From positions 2,830,556 through 2,894,555 of the forward strand of contig JANPYM010000004.1 in the NCBI GenBank assembly GCA_025890175.1: DNA of 64,000 nucleotides. The letters run 5' to 3'. This stretch comes from Ciborinia camelliae (taxonomy: Eukaryota; Ascomycota; Leotiomycetes; Helotiales; Sclerotiniaceae). This document shows positions 12,604-24,743 of the stretch, one piece after another. The number at the start of each line of letters is the position of its first letter. The stretch's first letter is position 1. The notes under the pieces are model-generated. The model did no database searches. It had not been told where the DNA came from and saw only the letters and a list, made by a program, of their open reading frames with translations. A program made the position numbers and the translations under genes.

Positions 12604-15589
12604 TTATTCATCTTTGAATAACCACGCACCGCCTGGTCTCATGGCTTCCGCATATCTTTCAGCTACCTTTTCGCGCTCTGCTTCTTTTTGTTTCTTTCGT
12701 AATTCTGCGTCTTCTTGTGTATTTGGAAAATCAGTATCCCAAAACCCCGGTGGTGTACTTCTTCTTGGAACAACACTTCTATGCTTTCCCATTGTATTCG
12801 ACAATTTCCACTTTCTAGCCTGAGCTAAGGTCTCCTTCCTTTCTTGTTTTGCCATCGTCAAAATCTTACGTTTGTTGTCTCCTAAATACTCTTCCAGGAG
12901 AGTATCTTCCTCTGCCTTTTGTGAGGTCGTAGGATTATCTCTGACATGGTAGATGGCTTGCGCTAAGGCACCAAATTGTTTCCCGCAACATTCTTCTCTC
13001 ACACAACCAGGAAGACACTGTCGATCTCTACCACGAACTACCTCTGTGTATGCATAATCGTAACCATGATTGAAATTTGGATTTATTTTGAAATGATCAA
13101 GTTTCAAGGTAGCTACAGGACGTAATCGATATCGCTCTTGTTCGGGGTCATCAAAGTCAAGATCTCTCCTTGATCTTCTCTTTTGTATTGTCGATGGCTT
13201 GGAAGTTCCCAATCCTACCTTTGCAGTAGATTCGGTGGGCAACCTAGTTGATCCCTGAGATACTTTTTTTGGCCGTTCTGGGGACAGCTCGGTGGATGCA
13301 GTTGACCCTCGCCGGGAAACCCTTAATGATGGCCTAGAAATTTCATTTGAAACGCCAGTTCGAGGGCGGCTAGTAGAATTCTTGACGGCTTCATCTCGTT
13401 CATTGCTTACAGATGCTCTTTTTTCCGGCTTAGAAATCTCTTTCCTGATGCCAGTTCGAGGACGACCAAGAGTTTTGTCGACAACTTTACTTGCTTCATC
13501 GCTTACATTTGCATTTTTTTCTGGGACTGAAGTACTTGTGTCTTGCCGATCGAGGTCTCCACGCTGTCCAAAGCATCGTGGAGGATTATCTAATATCTTT
13601 CGTTGATCGAGGCTGCTCGTCTTTATCTCTGTAGACAGCTTGGATGGTGGAAGTATTACTGATCGTACTTCTGGAGCTGCAGGTTGAGGTGTTGGAGAAC
13701 TCGAAAGAAGGTTCTCGAGAAGGTCGGCGGGATGAATGCGTCCTTTGCCCACAGAGGCAGGTGTTTGCGCGGGACTTGTTGATTCGCCATCCTCAAGTAT
13801 TTCCTGCACGCCCCTGATGATGGCGCTTGTTTTTCGTTGCAGTTTGGCAGAGAGACTAGGATCCACTGTATTCGGAAGGATGCGATGATTGGTACAGAGT
13901 GCACCCAGAGGGGTGATGCTGATGATGTCGCTTGTTTTTCGTTGCAGTTTGGCAGAGAGACTAGGATCCACTGTATTCGGAAGGATGCGATGATTGGTAC
14001 AGAGTGCACCCAGAGGGGTGATGATTGGGCTCTTGCCTCTCTTACTCGCTGGGGTAATCATTATCTTCCTTGGCTGCCCAATTGTGACAGGTGTGGGAGC
14101 TTGCGTTCTCTCATACTTCTTATCATCAAGCAACATCTCATCACCCACCAGATTTGCGACTTCGTTCCCGACATCCTCTACCAACGGCTGAAATGCTCGG
14201 CGGCGCTTTCTAGGTGTCACAACCTTGTCGCCAATGTCGTCCAAATCAAGACTTTCACTGGCAAGAATCCTGGCTATGATAGGGCTACTCGAGCCGAGAT
14301 CCTCTACCTTGACCTTGGGCATAGGCGTTCGTTGTGATTCACGTTCATTTCTTTTCCTTTTTCGAACTGGACGGGCAAATATAAATTCTGGGGGATCATC
14401 GGATAAGGGCATCTTGGGTGTCTCCATGTTTGGTTCACCAACTACAGCATTTTCCCCACCACCGGATAGAGAGGATTCGAGATCTTGCGTAGAACTCGAA
14501 TGATAAGGTGCGATTGATAAGAACGGTGTCTCTTCTACACTGTTTACACGCTGGAATCTGCGTTCATGTCTCGGAAGTTGAGGAGATTCGTGATCTGTCT
14601 GTTCATTGCTAACTTGCTCATGGTCAGAACCATCCAGGCCGGATTGTCCAGTATTCTCATCCGTTGGAAGATCTTTTCTGGTGCTCGTCACAGGGATTTC
14701 TATAGGTCGAGGAGGGAGAACACTATCTCCGGAATCACTGCTCAACATTGTCCCAGGCATCGCGGTCTTAACTCTTTCCAATTCTTGCGACTTTAAGCTC
14801 AATGTCGGAATTTTTTCTTCCGCTTCTGGATTGGATTCATCAAATATCCTCTTAAATGATATTTTCTGCTCGTCCCACCATACTTGCCATTCACGTAACT
14901 TCCCGTTTTTCTCTCGTATTGTTTCGGCAAGTTTATCTGCTCTTTCTTTCTGCGTTGACCATTGTTCCTTGACGCGCCTATGCTCATTCAAGAGTTCCTT
15001 GTAATTTAAGTTTCGGTCCATCAAAGATACTTGTCCATTGTTAAAGGAACTCGACCTCTCATTATCGGTACTAGAAAGCTCTGCATCTCTTGTTCGTATG
15101 GAGGTATTGCTTAGCTCCGTCGACAACTTTTTGCTATGCTGCTCAAGACGTCCTTCCCCCGAAGCTACATTCTGGTGTTTCTTTAACTCCTCCGCGAGAA
15201 GCCTATTCTCTTCGTCTAGTCTGTCAGCTCGAGAAACTGCATTTCGATTCGATCGTAGCTCCTCCTTGAGTCTTGAGATTTCTTCCTCCAAAATCTTTAT
15301 CTTCGAACCTTTCTCCAGGAGTGAATCTTCGTTGGATTGGACCTGAGCAGCGTATTTTTCATTATCGGTCTCGGAGGCCTTCACCTTCAAACGCAATTTC
15401 TCCAATTCATCCTTGCGAATAACTGTGTTGTCGCCATCCACAAGTTCTGGGATTCATGCACGATCAGTAAACAGACTTAAAGTGAATCAGAGATGCAACC
15501 GTACCATTGCTGAGGTTCTGCTCAATTTCATTGCAGACATTTTGCAATTGCTCAAATAATTCGCGTCTACCAATCCTCCATTGCTCCAT
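12604..15589 (-). CDS. Sae2/CtIP/Ctp1-family DNA end-resection protein
   Basis: Two exons, 15589-15505 and 15446-12604, joined in phase (2928 nt, 975 aa). Exon 1 starts at ATG (MEQWRIGRRELFEQLQ). The N-terminal 200 residues are heptad-rich coiled coil, as expected for the tetramerisation region of CtIP/Sae2. The middle is long, disordered and Ser/Pro-rich. The C-terminus carries the family domain: CLPGCVREECCGKQFGALAQ at about 839-858, then GKHRSVVPRRSTPPGFWDTD at about 915-934, with a Thr-Pro (near T926) at the place of the CDK site that activates end resection. Known role: cofactor of Mre11-Rad50-Nbs1/Xrs2 nuclease at double-strand breaks. Odd: a 35-residue tandem duplication around residues 525-594. 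It is larger than yeast Sae2, like other filamentous-fungal members. Confidence 0.88.
13814..14023 (-). repeat. recent 105-bp tandem duplication inside the Sae2/CtIP-like gene
   Basis: Copies at 13814-13918 and 13919-14023 differ at a single base (G at 13823 versus T at 13928). The unit is 35 codons, so frame is kept and the block ITPLGALCTNHRILPNTVDP plus 15 more residues appears twice. The near-identity means a recent event or an assembly artefact. It lies in the disordered middle of the protein. Confidence 0.95.
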
Positions 15590-18500
15590 TTCTACCGTTT
15601 GTGGTGAATACTAATTTCATCGCGGTTGTGAAGTGAAGTGCGAAGTGGCAGAGTATCGCGTTGTAGCGCGTTGTATCGCGTTATTACGCTTTGACGTCAG
15701 CTACGGTCATTTTGTCGAGGCCGCTCCAGGCAGAAACACTTCCGATACGTACTCCCGTCTCGAGATAACCGAGGTTACCGAGATTCCCGAGATTTATTCA
15801 TCACAGACAATTGAGATCACGATGAATAAATTATGAATGTTATGACAATTCGAACAGCCTTCACCTCAAGTTCCAAAGTATCCTCTGAAGAAGGGCTTAC
15901 AGGTAGGTATTGACCATGTTCATATCTAGGTACCTTAGCTAAAGCTTTAATTTATCTTCTCGATACACTTCCAATACACCTCTATATTTCACTAACATTC
16001 GTTTTGGGGGAAGATAGCTTGAACCACCATGCTATGCTGCAATGGTATGGGCAGATGGGCAGACTTGTTGGCTGAGTTGTTCCTCCATCGATACGTGCTA
16101 TGGTTGGTTGCTGAATGAAGCGGTTCCTGATCGAAATTTTTGGGAGAAAACACCCCATCCAGCGGCATCTAGCAGACAAGCCAGTCGTGGTTGCCCCTTT
16201 GACCCACTGGGCATCTGGAATATCAAAATTATGATTTCCTCCATGCAAGTTGCTAGTAATAATTCAGCCTTGTTAGCGGTCATATCGTTCTCCAAAATTC
16301 AATTCATTTTCCCTTTGGTTGTGTGCTGGTGTGGATAATTGTATATGTGATTGAGCCACCACTGACTTGATCGTTCTGGCAGTTCTGATCGCTTGTAGGT
16401 TGTACTAACAGGAGAAATCCATCCCCACGATTTTTCCTTTTCTTTTTAAAATGACAAGAAACAGTATAGTATTGCCCTAAGTCAGAGTTCTCACAATTGG
16501 GAGGAGGTGAAAACAGTTGCTTGGAAATGTACTCCGCCTCGACATTTGCGAAATCAGTTTGTCCCAAATTGATGTTCCGAGGTTTCCGGATAGGGACTTT
16601 AGCAAATAGTAATAGGTTGAAGATATTCCATGCTTTCTCTTAACTCTATCAGGGCCGAAAGATGAAGACATTTGAGAATCCGAGCATTGAGAATCCGAGC
16701 GTTGAGAAACTTTAAGCTCTCGAGTTTTGTTGTGCCTCTCATTGCACCTGAGGGTCCGAAACATTGAGTTGCTGGTATATTAGAGTGGGTGTACTATTTC
16801 TAGCTGAGGACACGAAGTACTACGCCATCACTAGTTGAGAGACATTTCTCCCAAAAATGCCACGAGGAAATCTATAAGTGCGATAGCTGACGGGAGAATA
16901 CGTGCATAAACGGGACGCGTTGAAAGGTCCTATGATCGTGATGACCATCTAGTTGCGGCTGATATCAGTTAGCTTAGGTAGAGAACGCTCTAAAATCAAG
17001 TTTGCAATTCATACACACCGTGCAAGACTGCCGTCGAGATCCAGTAAGGTTGCGCTTTTCTGTTACGCAATTTCCCCTACTCACTGAGGGTAAAGTTTTG
17101 TAAAATAGCTTAGTGGCTACTCTGCCGGTAATGCTTTCCACTGAGAAACGTCAGAGACTCACTTTTCTAAATTGGAATTTAATTCGAGGTTACGGAGATG
17201 GTGTTGCCATCGATAAGAGGAGTCGAGTGGCTATACTGTGAGTGTTGTGATGGTAAATCACGGTAGAAATATAATCTATAGGAGTCGTTTCGACTAAACA
17301 CGGAACGTTGAGGCTTGTCAGTCACTAAAGCCACTATTTTTCAAGAGAATCCTCTTCCATAATATTGCAGTCCCGAGTTATACATAAGCTTACCACTCAC
17401 TTCCATTAGAACTAAACCTTAAAGTGACCCTCGTACCCGAAAGTGGCATCCTTGGGCAAATTTTTGGGAGCAAGTGAAAGAATGAAAGAGCCTAGCAAAG
17501 ATTTCCATACCTGCAGTCATCTTGTTGCAGGAAGGGACTTGCTCGTTTGTGAACGCCATGACTCTTTGAAGCCTATACTGTCTGTAGCCTTGGCTTTTGA
17601 TGGATTCGTCGCTGGCCTTTTTGCCGAAACCAGGATTCGTGATTTATTCATTCATTTTCGGAGAGTGGGTATGATATTGAGAAAGAGTTGGATTAGCACG
17701 GAACTGATAGTGGCAAATATATGCGGGATAATCGGGATAGAAAAGGATAAAGATGATCCTACATAGTACAGCCTCCATTATCAGCTTATGGAACTGAATA
17801 ATGACTATTAGGACCAAAGGTCTTGAAAGGACATTTGGCCGCTCTATGCGGATACCCTTGATCGTTCCTGTAACTTTTGTGCTGTTGTGATCACTTCCAG
17901 TCTTTGGCACTCAATTATCCAAAGCGTCCAGGACCAAAGTCCCATCGAAGACTATGCAGGAGAATCTTGCGGGCCTATACTATGCTGTTCATGTTAGTAT
18001 TTATCTCTGAATAACCGTTTATCATAACTCAATGAATGAACTTGAGCTTGCACATTGTGTCAACTACTGTCAATGAGATATCCATCAAATCCTCTGGATT
18101 ATCCCCAGCCTTGGTACTGCTTGGGATAATACAAAGTTGATTAGATGCGTGAGGAGTCTGAAACTCACCAAGAAACCGCCCCGCCAAGCACAAAGTTGAT
18201 AAAGACCAAGAGAATATTACAGGTAATCTGCGATGATTTGAAGGTCAGATGTTAGACATAGGTAGCACCAGTTTCCCGTCTGCGGAATATGATTTACTTG
18301 CATCAAAAATCCGTTGAACCATCGAAATCGGTGGATGTACGAATGGCGGCCGTCTCATCAAGCTGTGCACAGCATGACTGTTGTGGCCTCATCTTGGTCT
18401 GTATCAATATATTCGCTAGGAGACTCATTGATGGAACACGGAATTAGAATATATTCCTTAGAACACAAGCGCTTGAGGCCGATCGATACATGGAGAATTT

Positions 18501-20907
18501 CCTTCCGAACGCATGGAAATGGCCATGAGATGACTCCTTGATGTAAGCGGTTGTTATTAGCTTGTACCATAAGGGGGTAATACAACGCAATAGTACCAAG
18601 AGAGAGAAGCTGTGGGGTGACTCACAGCACAGCAAACTGCTTGTAAAACAACAACCAGGTGTTTGATACCTGTGATCTGCCGGCTCGTTTTGATAAACTC
18701 ATTGTCACATGTTGCTGGCGAACTCAAGGACAGTGTAGCTCATTCATCATCCCGCTTGAAGGCCTGCCTCGCCTTACCTTCACACTTGGCTCGGTCGAAA
18801 GTCAGTCGTTGATTTTCTGGGTACATATTCCCTGGGAGTGCCTACAGCTCCTATTTAAATCCGACTCCAGTAACGAACGATACAGGGGCTTTGGGATGCA
18901 TTTCAGATATCAGCATCCGCATCAAATTACTCACAAGTCACCAGTTCTCATTACTCACACCGAGGAGGCAATAGAGAATATCCTTCATTGTTGTATAAAA
19001 TAATTACACAAATTGGATGCTTCCATGTTCTCTTTCCATCAAACCTCCACACCCTGGTGAGCTCATGTAAGCAATGTTCAATGACGGATGGCGATAATCT
19101 TCATTCCAAATCTTCCACCACTCCCTCCACAGTTTCGAGGTTGTCATGAGTATCTTGGACTTGAGCCGTCCCGACTTTGCCGCGGATTGGCACAATCTGC
19201 CAGGGTCGTTTTTAATGTTGGCACATGTTCAGTGATACCACCCAGACTTTCGGCTTGTGTCGGAAGCAGGAAGGTCGAGGCGGAAGATCCGTGGGAACTT
19301 CGCCAGACCTCTTCACGTCGATTCAGGCGGTCGATTGCCAGTTATCATTATCAGCAGACAGGAAACTCCCGGTGTGCATATCACTAAGCCGGAGTATAGT
19401 TGATTCTCTGATATTGCCGAAATTGCATCTGGCGAGAGTTTGTGTTTTTTCTCTCTTGCCATTGCCAGCCACAGCAATATCAGAGAACCAACTATACTCC
19501 GGAATGCCTCGTCTGTGGAGGCATTGTTGTACTTTTAATAGTAAGTATGTAGACTTTCAGAGCTGCCAAAGTTCATACTTCGCCGGGTACATTAGATAGT
19601 AACTTACCTTTGTAGGCTTTTTTGCTGCTTGCAATCTACCATCTTGGTACGGTTCGGGACTCCGCGCTTTTGCACGCAGTGGTTGGAGAATTCGTCTTCA
19701 GAGTGGGTATTCTTCAGCTCGTATGTCGAAGAAACTGACAATGGTCTAGTGCCAGGGATCTTCCATAGTTGAGTGACTGCTCCGATGTCTTGCCTGGTTC
19801 TGTGCACCAATATGGCTATTTATTGGGGTTAGTAGTCTTTGAAAATGTGCTTCAATGGATACACAACATACCAAGTTAGCGTATCATTTGGTGTTCGCGG
19901 TGAGGTATCTTGATATCCGAATTGGTCAACGTTCGATCACCAGTGTTATTTTCAGATTTATCGCATGTCGGTAGCGCTGCTTGTTTCTAAATGTCAGCTG
20001 AAGATATACAGAGCCGGTAAAGCAGTACTTTTGAAGGGTTGAGAATAAAAGAGAAAGTGGATTTCTGAATCATACAGTAGTTCTGCTGGGAGAAGCCAAG
20101 CAAGCAAAGCTGTCCCCAGTGATTTCCAAGATAGCTTTGTATCGGTAATGTCTGGACCGAATGAAAAAGAATGAGAAAGTCGGTCTAACGTTGACACTTT
20201 TTGCCTCTGAGATTGATGGCTGCGTAGAAAGATCGGTACCAATGGAATGATCTTGGCTGCTGCAAAGAATTTGAACTGGTGGCACTGGTATCAGACTTTG
20301 GAAAATAGAGGCATGTATTTATCGATGAGTCTATTGATGAGTAGATGAACCAAAGATTTTGAGCAGATGGTTGTGTTCTCCCTTAGGCGCTTTTTCGAGG
20401 TAAGCATTTTTCAGTAAATTTTCAATGGTATCAAACCGTGACATACCTTATTTGACATCGAAGATTGAGAATTCCCTACTTTCGTAGAGAATCTTTGGAC
20501 TTGTAGGATTTTGTTCCAGGTAGAGCATTCAAATGGAGTTTAGAAGGCGTTGAGTGGCTAAGTAATGGTCATGGCAATCATTCAAGGTTTCTAGACCGGA
20601 AATGGCGCCATTCTCCTCACTTCTTGCTTTGAGCCGAAAGTGCCAGGATTGTGGGAGATTAACCCTGTACCGAGCCGTGTCACGCCATTATCTTGACCTC
20701 TTGCCCTAACGCTAATTCAAATTCTCTTGCTTAAATACCCTTGCTTTTTGTTTCAAGTTCAAGTTCCCGATCATCTTTATAACACCACACACCAACAATA
20801 TTTTTACAGTCAGTACATTCTCCTTACTACTATCTGTCGCAAAGGTCCCATTAGTGCTTCCATATTCTTTCACACAGTTGCTGCTCTCTAATCAATTACT
20901 AATTCAA
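15590..20907. other. 5.3 kb gene-poor region with no certain gene
   Basis: Short frames occur on both strands. None has a recognisable domain, and most do not begin with ATG. The minus strand from about 20290 to 19320 has several coding-like stretches separated by plausible introns (for example a donor GTAAGTTACT near 19603 and a coding-like exon starting YNNASTDEAFRSIVGSL near 19531). They could be exons of an unresolved hypothetical gene, but I could not link them in one frame from an ATG. The hairpin at 19389-19502 lies inside that exon. Confidence 0.4.
19389..19502. ncRNA. long imperfect hairpin, possible milRNA-like precursor
   Basis: The left arm starts CCGGAGTATAGTT and the right arm ends AACTATACTCCGG. 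About 30 bp pair almost perfectly (outer stem through TTCTCTGATATTGC), and pairing resumes near the loop (GGCGAGAG against CTCTTGCC). Total length is 114 nt. The one arm difference inside the outer stem is A/C on the plus strand but would be a G:U pair in minus-strand RNA, so the fold is best in a minus-strand transcript. Whether it is transcribed or processed is unknown. Confidence 0.35.
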
Positions 20908-21235
20908 ATGTGTAGCCCGACTACCCGGCGGAAACATCGCCACTTCGAACATCAAGACCAGCAAATCTGCTGCTTGCAGCATGATATGAGGAAGTTATGA
21001 GTTCGCCCTCGAACGCCGAGTTACTTTGAAACGTACTTGGTTTTGTCATTCCTTCTTTCATTGCTCTTCGGCTTCAGGACGTAAGTTTCTTCACCGTAAC
21101 CTTCCTTTGACGTCTTTTCTTGCGTGATGGTAACTAACACTTAATTTACTCGCAGTCTGAATGCAACATGGGTAATGAAAAAGATGCAGGGTGGAAACCT
21201 ATATCAAAGTGCCCATGAAGAGAGATCTGGCAAGA
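20908..21235 (+). ncRNA. transcript-like locus of tiny ORFs with one intron
   Basis: A pyrimidine-rich leader (20760-20900) precedes ATG at 20908, opening a 30-codon Cys/His/Arg-rich frame (MCSPTTRRKH...) that stops at 20998-21000. The stop overlaps a second ATG (20997) opening a ten-codon frame. A good intron follows: donor GTAAGTTTCT at 21079 and acceptor CTCGCAG at about 21155. After it comes a 16-codon frame (MGNEKDAGWK..., near 21171). It could be a non-coding or small-peptide RNA, or the 5' leader of a gene I do not see. No homology known to me. Confidence 0.25.
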
Positions 21236-21576
21236 TGACCCAGTTTAAACCAACCTCTCTTCGAGGGCTACATACTTTTCATACTATAGTAGATTAGATA
21301 AAATTATCATGCTTTCCCATATTCTTCACTGTGTGCTGTATTGCTTTATGTGACTGGTGACTGGTGACTGGGTAATTTTTTGGTTTTATTAATGTGTGAT
21401 AATTATTATTTGATGCTTCAAGTCATTGCAGCTGGCATCAAGGACTGCATCTCGAGACTAATATACAAAGATTCTCCAATCAAAGATGATTGATCAGTTT
21501 CTTCAACTCTATTTCACCTCCAATCGTTGTACAAATATTATCAAGACTATGTATCGCCACCGTCATATGAATGAAA
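21236..21576. other. intergenic, nothing identified
   Basis: Short AT-rich gap, including GTGACTG direct repeats near 21350-21370. It probably contains the 3' UTR of the minus-strand membrane protein gene. Confidence 0.5.
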
Positions 21577-22590
21577 TCATGAAGTCTGTCGGACGACCGC
21601 CGTTGCCTCGCTGATAGGAGATATCGTCACCACCAGTGTGCTTGACCCCATTACATAGATTTGGACTGGTAATACACTCGACAAACTTATCGGTTGATAG
21701 TTTGGATATGTAGTGGGGTTAGTAAGGGGAGTAGTAGACGTGCGCGTACCGCTCCTGTCACCAGTGATAATAGCAGGAGCTATATCTGGGGTAAGATTAA
21801 CTGCACAGTCCGCTCCAACTTCATCAGTCCCCCATCCACTTCCAGAAAAGAGTTTACACCATTGCTGCCCACTCGTCGTATTCTTGTTGATTGTCACAGC
21901 GTAACATGAATCATCCGAGACCCCACTGCTGCCTTCACTCCAGTTCCCGGCGTTGTAGTCTAAACACGCTTCCATACAACCACCCATATTTGCCACGGTA
22001 TCAGGGACCGCGTACCGCTGAAGGGACCTACTAGAGTCCACATCGAATGTTCGATTGCAAAATAATCGGAAGTTTGTGGGTGCTATGTCTTTGCCGGGGG
22101 TTGCTTGAACTATCGTGTTATTTGAGTATGGATCCGTTTGGCACGGCCACGTTGTGTTTGTGAGCCCTGAACTTGACTGCGTTGAACTATGTCTGGTATC
22201 CGTGTATTAGCTGAAGTTGTGCGAGACTACTAAAAGGCATCCTCACTTCGATCCTTTGTCTTTGTCTTTCCCATGTTTTCCTTTTATTCCTCCAGCTATC
22301 CCTGCCCCAATTCCAGCAGCAACAAGTACCACCATCACCACCATGAGTACCCAGAACCACAAGACGCTCAATCCCAGTATTCTTCGATATTTTCTTAGAA
22401 ACAGTCGATTCCCCTCCAACTCCGCCACGATTTCTTGCTGCACAATTGCAGCCTCGTATCTTTTTTGCGCCTCCCAATCCACCTGTAATCCATCCTGATA
22501 ACTGATGGGTCTAGGGTGCCCGACCTCAAGACCAGCTTCGGGCGGAATAGCAATTGGTGACTCAATTATCTTACTAGATTTCTTTGACAT
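21577..22590 (-). CDS. single-pass membrane protein with cysteine-rich outer domain, hypothetical
   Basis: Two exons, 22590-22247 and 22192-21577, joined in phase (960 nt, 319 aa). The start is ATG at 22590 (MSKKSSKIIESP). The cytosolic N-terminal 70 residues end in a charged segment (LEGNRLFLRKYRRI). One strong membrane segment follows, about residues 73-103 (VLWFWVLMVVMVVLVAAGIG and onward), then a basic stretch KGKHGKDKDK. The C-terminal 200 residues contain paired cysteines (TWPCQTDPY, RLFCNRTF, GGCMEACLDY, DSCYAV, WCKLF, ADCAV) and many N-glycosylation sites, resembling PAN/apple-like modules of fungal surface proteins. Predicted topology is type II. The assignment to a PAN-like fold is inference; I recognise no named family. 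The last 30 residues could instead come from a missed intron. Confidence 0.7.
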
Positions 22591-24281
22591 TGTGAACAAT
22601 TGATATCATGAAGAAAGCATCTGGAGGGAAATTTCATGAACTTTGGTTGAAGAGGTAGAGATTCCAGAGGCGCATGAAGCGCGGGGAAATAGTTGAATTC
22701 AAATGGAGCATTGTGAAGGGCCATAACGAAGTACTATCTGTGTGTTATGTGACAGTAAGAGCATGCTGCAAAGTAGCAGCACGAGGCGCAGTGAGTAAGT
22801 TATTTATGCTTGAAGGGTGTGCTTTTTCTCTTATGCTGGTGTTTTATTGGAATGCTTGCGTACCTGCAGTTGAAAATGAGACGTGAATGGTCGAATGTAA
22901 AAGAAGATTTGTAGTCACACCCTTTTTGGTGTGAGGGATTATTTTAAAGTCATTATTCCAGGGTTTCATTGATGATAAATGGTTGTCTGGGAGGGCTGGG
23001 CCGCAATCCTACAGATCTTCAATTGTCTTGTCACGGTTTGTGATGGGGTTGTAGAAGTAGCCTTATATTTCGACATATTTCAGCAGCCCTTGAATTTCTT
23101 TTTGTGGAAGATATTATTGATAATTTAGATGATTATAATTCTTGATTAAAGATTCTTTGAACAAAAATTTCAATTGTGTTGTTTATAGCATTAATTGTCT
23201 GCATTTGAACTTGACAATTAAGTGTTCATCCGAAAAGTTGGTTTGGCTACGCCGCACATCATCAAACCTCAAACGCCAACTTGAAGGATTCTGCGACCCT
23301 AAATCACTTTCAATACTACCACCCGGCTCCTAGGCTTACGCAAAATTATGTCGTCTTTTCGAAATGATAGGTTCTGCAATGGCGCACTGTAGGCACGATT
23401 GGACCAAAGTGTAAGATGAACTTCTTGTACCTGAAGAGTGCTTAGAATAGGTTTCCATTTATTTTATCTAAAGAGATAACACTTTGCGTCATTCAGAGTA
23501 CATATTTCAAGGCTCTCAATGAGCTTTGCTATAAGGGGTGGCTATCGATGGGAATATGATACAAATTTGATTGTTGTATCAGGCGGACAGTAATTCGGTC
23601 GTCGGGCCTTGGAATTAAGAAACGCGGGTTTCACTCTAAAGAACATTCTCTATGCATAGACAATTATGATTCCAAAGAAATGTCAGGACACCCAGCAATG
23701 TAAAAAACGGCCAAGGAGCATTGTGCGAAGGCGCCAACATGTTGTTACATACCAAGTTCGAGGGTTTCAGTCACAACTACCTCTCACAGAATGAACTGGA
23801 AAAAAATGAGTGAATGGGAGGAGCTGGACTGGTTGCTCCAGTACGTTTGAAAATTGTTTATATTAGCGAGTATTCAAGCTGCTAACCGTCAGGGCAAGAT
23901 CGCAAAGAGGTAATAAAGAAGGTATTTTCAAGTTTCGAGCATGTAGCGTACGATTGTCACAATTGAAAGGTGGGATGATGTAGTTTGGTTGGTATTGTCT
24001 TGTATTATGATTGTACAGTAATTCATCCACGTTTCCCCTTCCCTCTCTACCAAATCTCTCCGTCCACCATTATAGTATTGTTGTTGTTGTTGTTTTGGAT
24101 TTCGAAGGGAGTGTATTTTCTTTCGCGGGGAGAGGTGATCTTCTGTGTCGTAAGTCAGCCAAGTAAAGTGAGATCCAAAGGAAGGTGAATAATACCTCGA
24201 GGTTTGAGATACAGTCCGTGATTGGGTTCCAGGCGCTGCCATCTTGTTTGGAATCATTTGGGTTACCCCAAGGAAGGCCCA
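22591..24281. other. intergenic, nothing firmly identified
   Basis: The left end is the promoter of the membrane-protein gene. The rest has small unrelated frames on both strands and a (TTG)n run near 24080-24093. No gene or RNA can be supported. Confidence 0.45.
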
Positions 24282-24743
24282 TCATTCAAACAAGACAGCA
24301 GGCCAATCTTGGACCGCAGAGTCAGGAATCCCCTTGAAGATTCCAACGTCTGGGCCGGAACTGTTGTCACTCTGTGCCGAGCTGCCAGCACCGTCTGTAA
24401 GTGACATGATAATCAGTAAACAATTGGATTGATGTTGGGGTTAAAGTCATCGAAAGGGATAGCAACTCACTCTGTCTGCAGAATTGATGCCAAGTTCTTA
24501 CATCTACATTCCCTATGCCTGCTAGTCCAGCTACATACTGGTGGAAAGGGTAGGTGGACCAGCAGGCATAAGGAATGTAGAGGTCAGATGCTTGTCATCA
24601 ACAGACTTTGGCATATCCTATTTAAACTGTTAGTATTGTTCAACTGTTGGGAAATTGGAGAGTATATGAAAGAGGAGAAGATATCTTGGAAAGTGAGTTT
24701 TAGTAAAGTACTTACTGATGATGCCAGCGGCCAAAGAGATCCT
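24282..24743 (-). pseudogene. spliced small secreted-protein-like gene lacking an ATG
   Basis: Three exons agree in phase: about 24743-24716, 24590-24471 and 24394-24282, separated by introns with donors GTAAGT and GTGAGT and proper CAAG/ACAG acceptors. They encode about 86 residues: a hydrophobic start (ISLAAGIIT), then LYIPYACWSTYPFHQYVAG, a second Cys (WHQFCRQN), and a Ser/Gly/Asp-rich tail ending PAVLFE. A TATA-like TATAAA lies about 100 bp upstream (near 24840-24845). No ATG exists in any frame between that box and the hydrophobic segment; the codon where a Met would be expected reads AGG. Either the start codon is lost (pseudogene), initiation is non-AUG, or the hydrophobic exon is not first. 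No family recognised. Confidence 0.4.
24504..24580. ncRNA. 30-bp inverted repeat / hairpin inside an exon
   Basis: The left arm 24504-24533 (CTACATTCCCTATGCCTGCT and onward) pairs with the right arm 24551-24580 (TAGGTGGACCAGCAGGCATA and onward). There are three mismatches in 30 bp. Two are transitions and become G:U pairs in minus-strand RNA. It lies in the middle exon of the secreted-protein-like gene. It could be a milRNA-like precursor or an mRNA structure. Confidence 0.35.

Noticed and set aside
17443..17766. 107-codon plus-strand frame with some protein-like text
   Set aside because: There is no ATG at the start, no splice partner and no recognisable family; evidence too weak for a gene call.
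18659..19003. 114-codon plus-strand frame
   Set aside because: It begins with GTG, has no conserved motif, and lies opposite other coding-like stretches; likely fortuitous.
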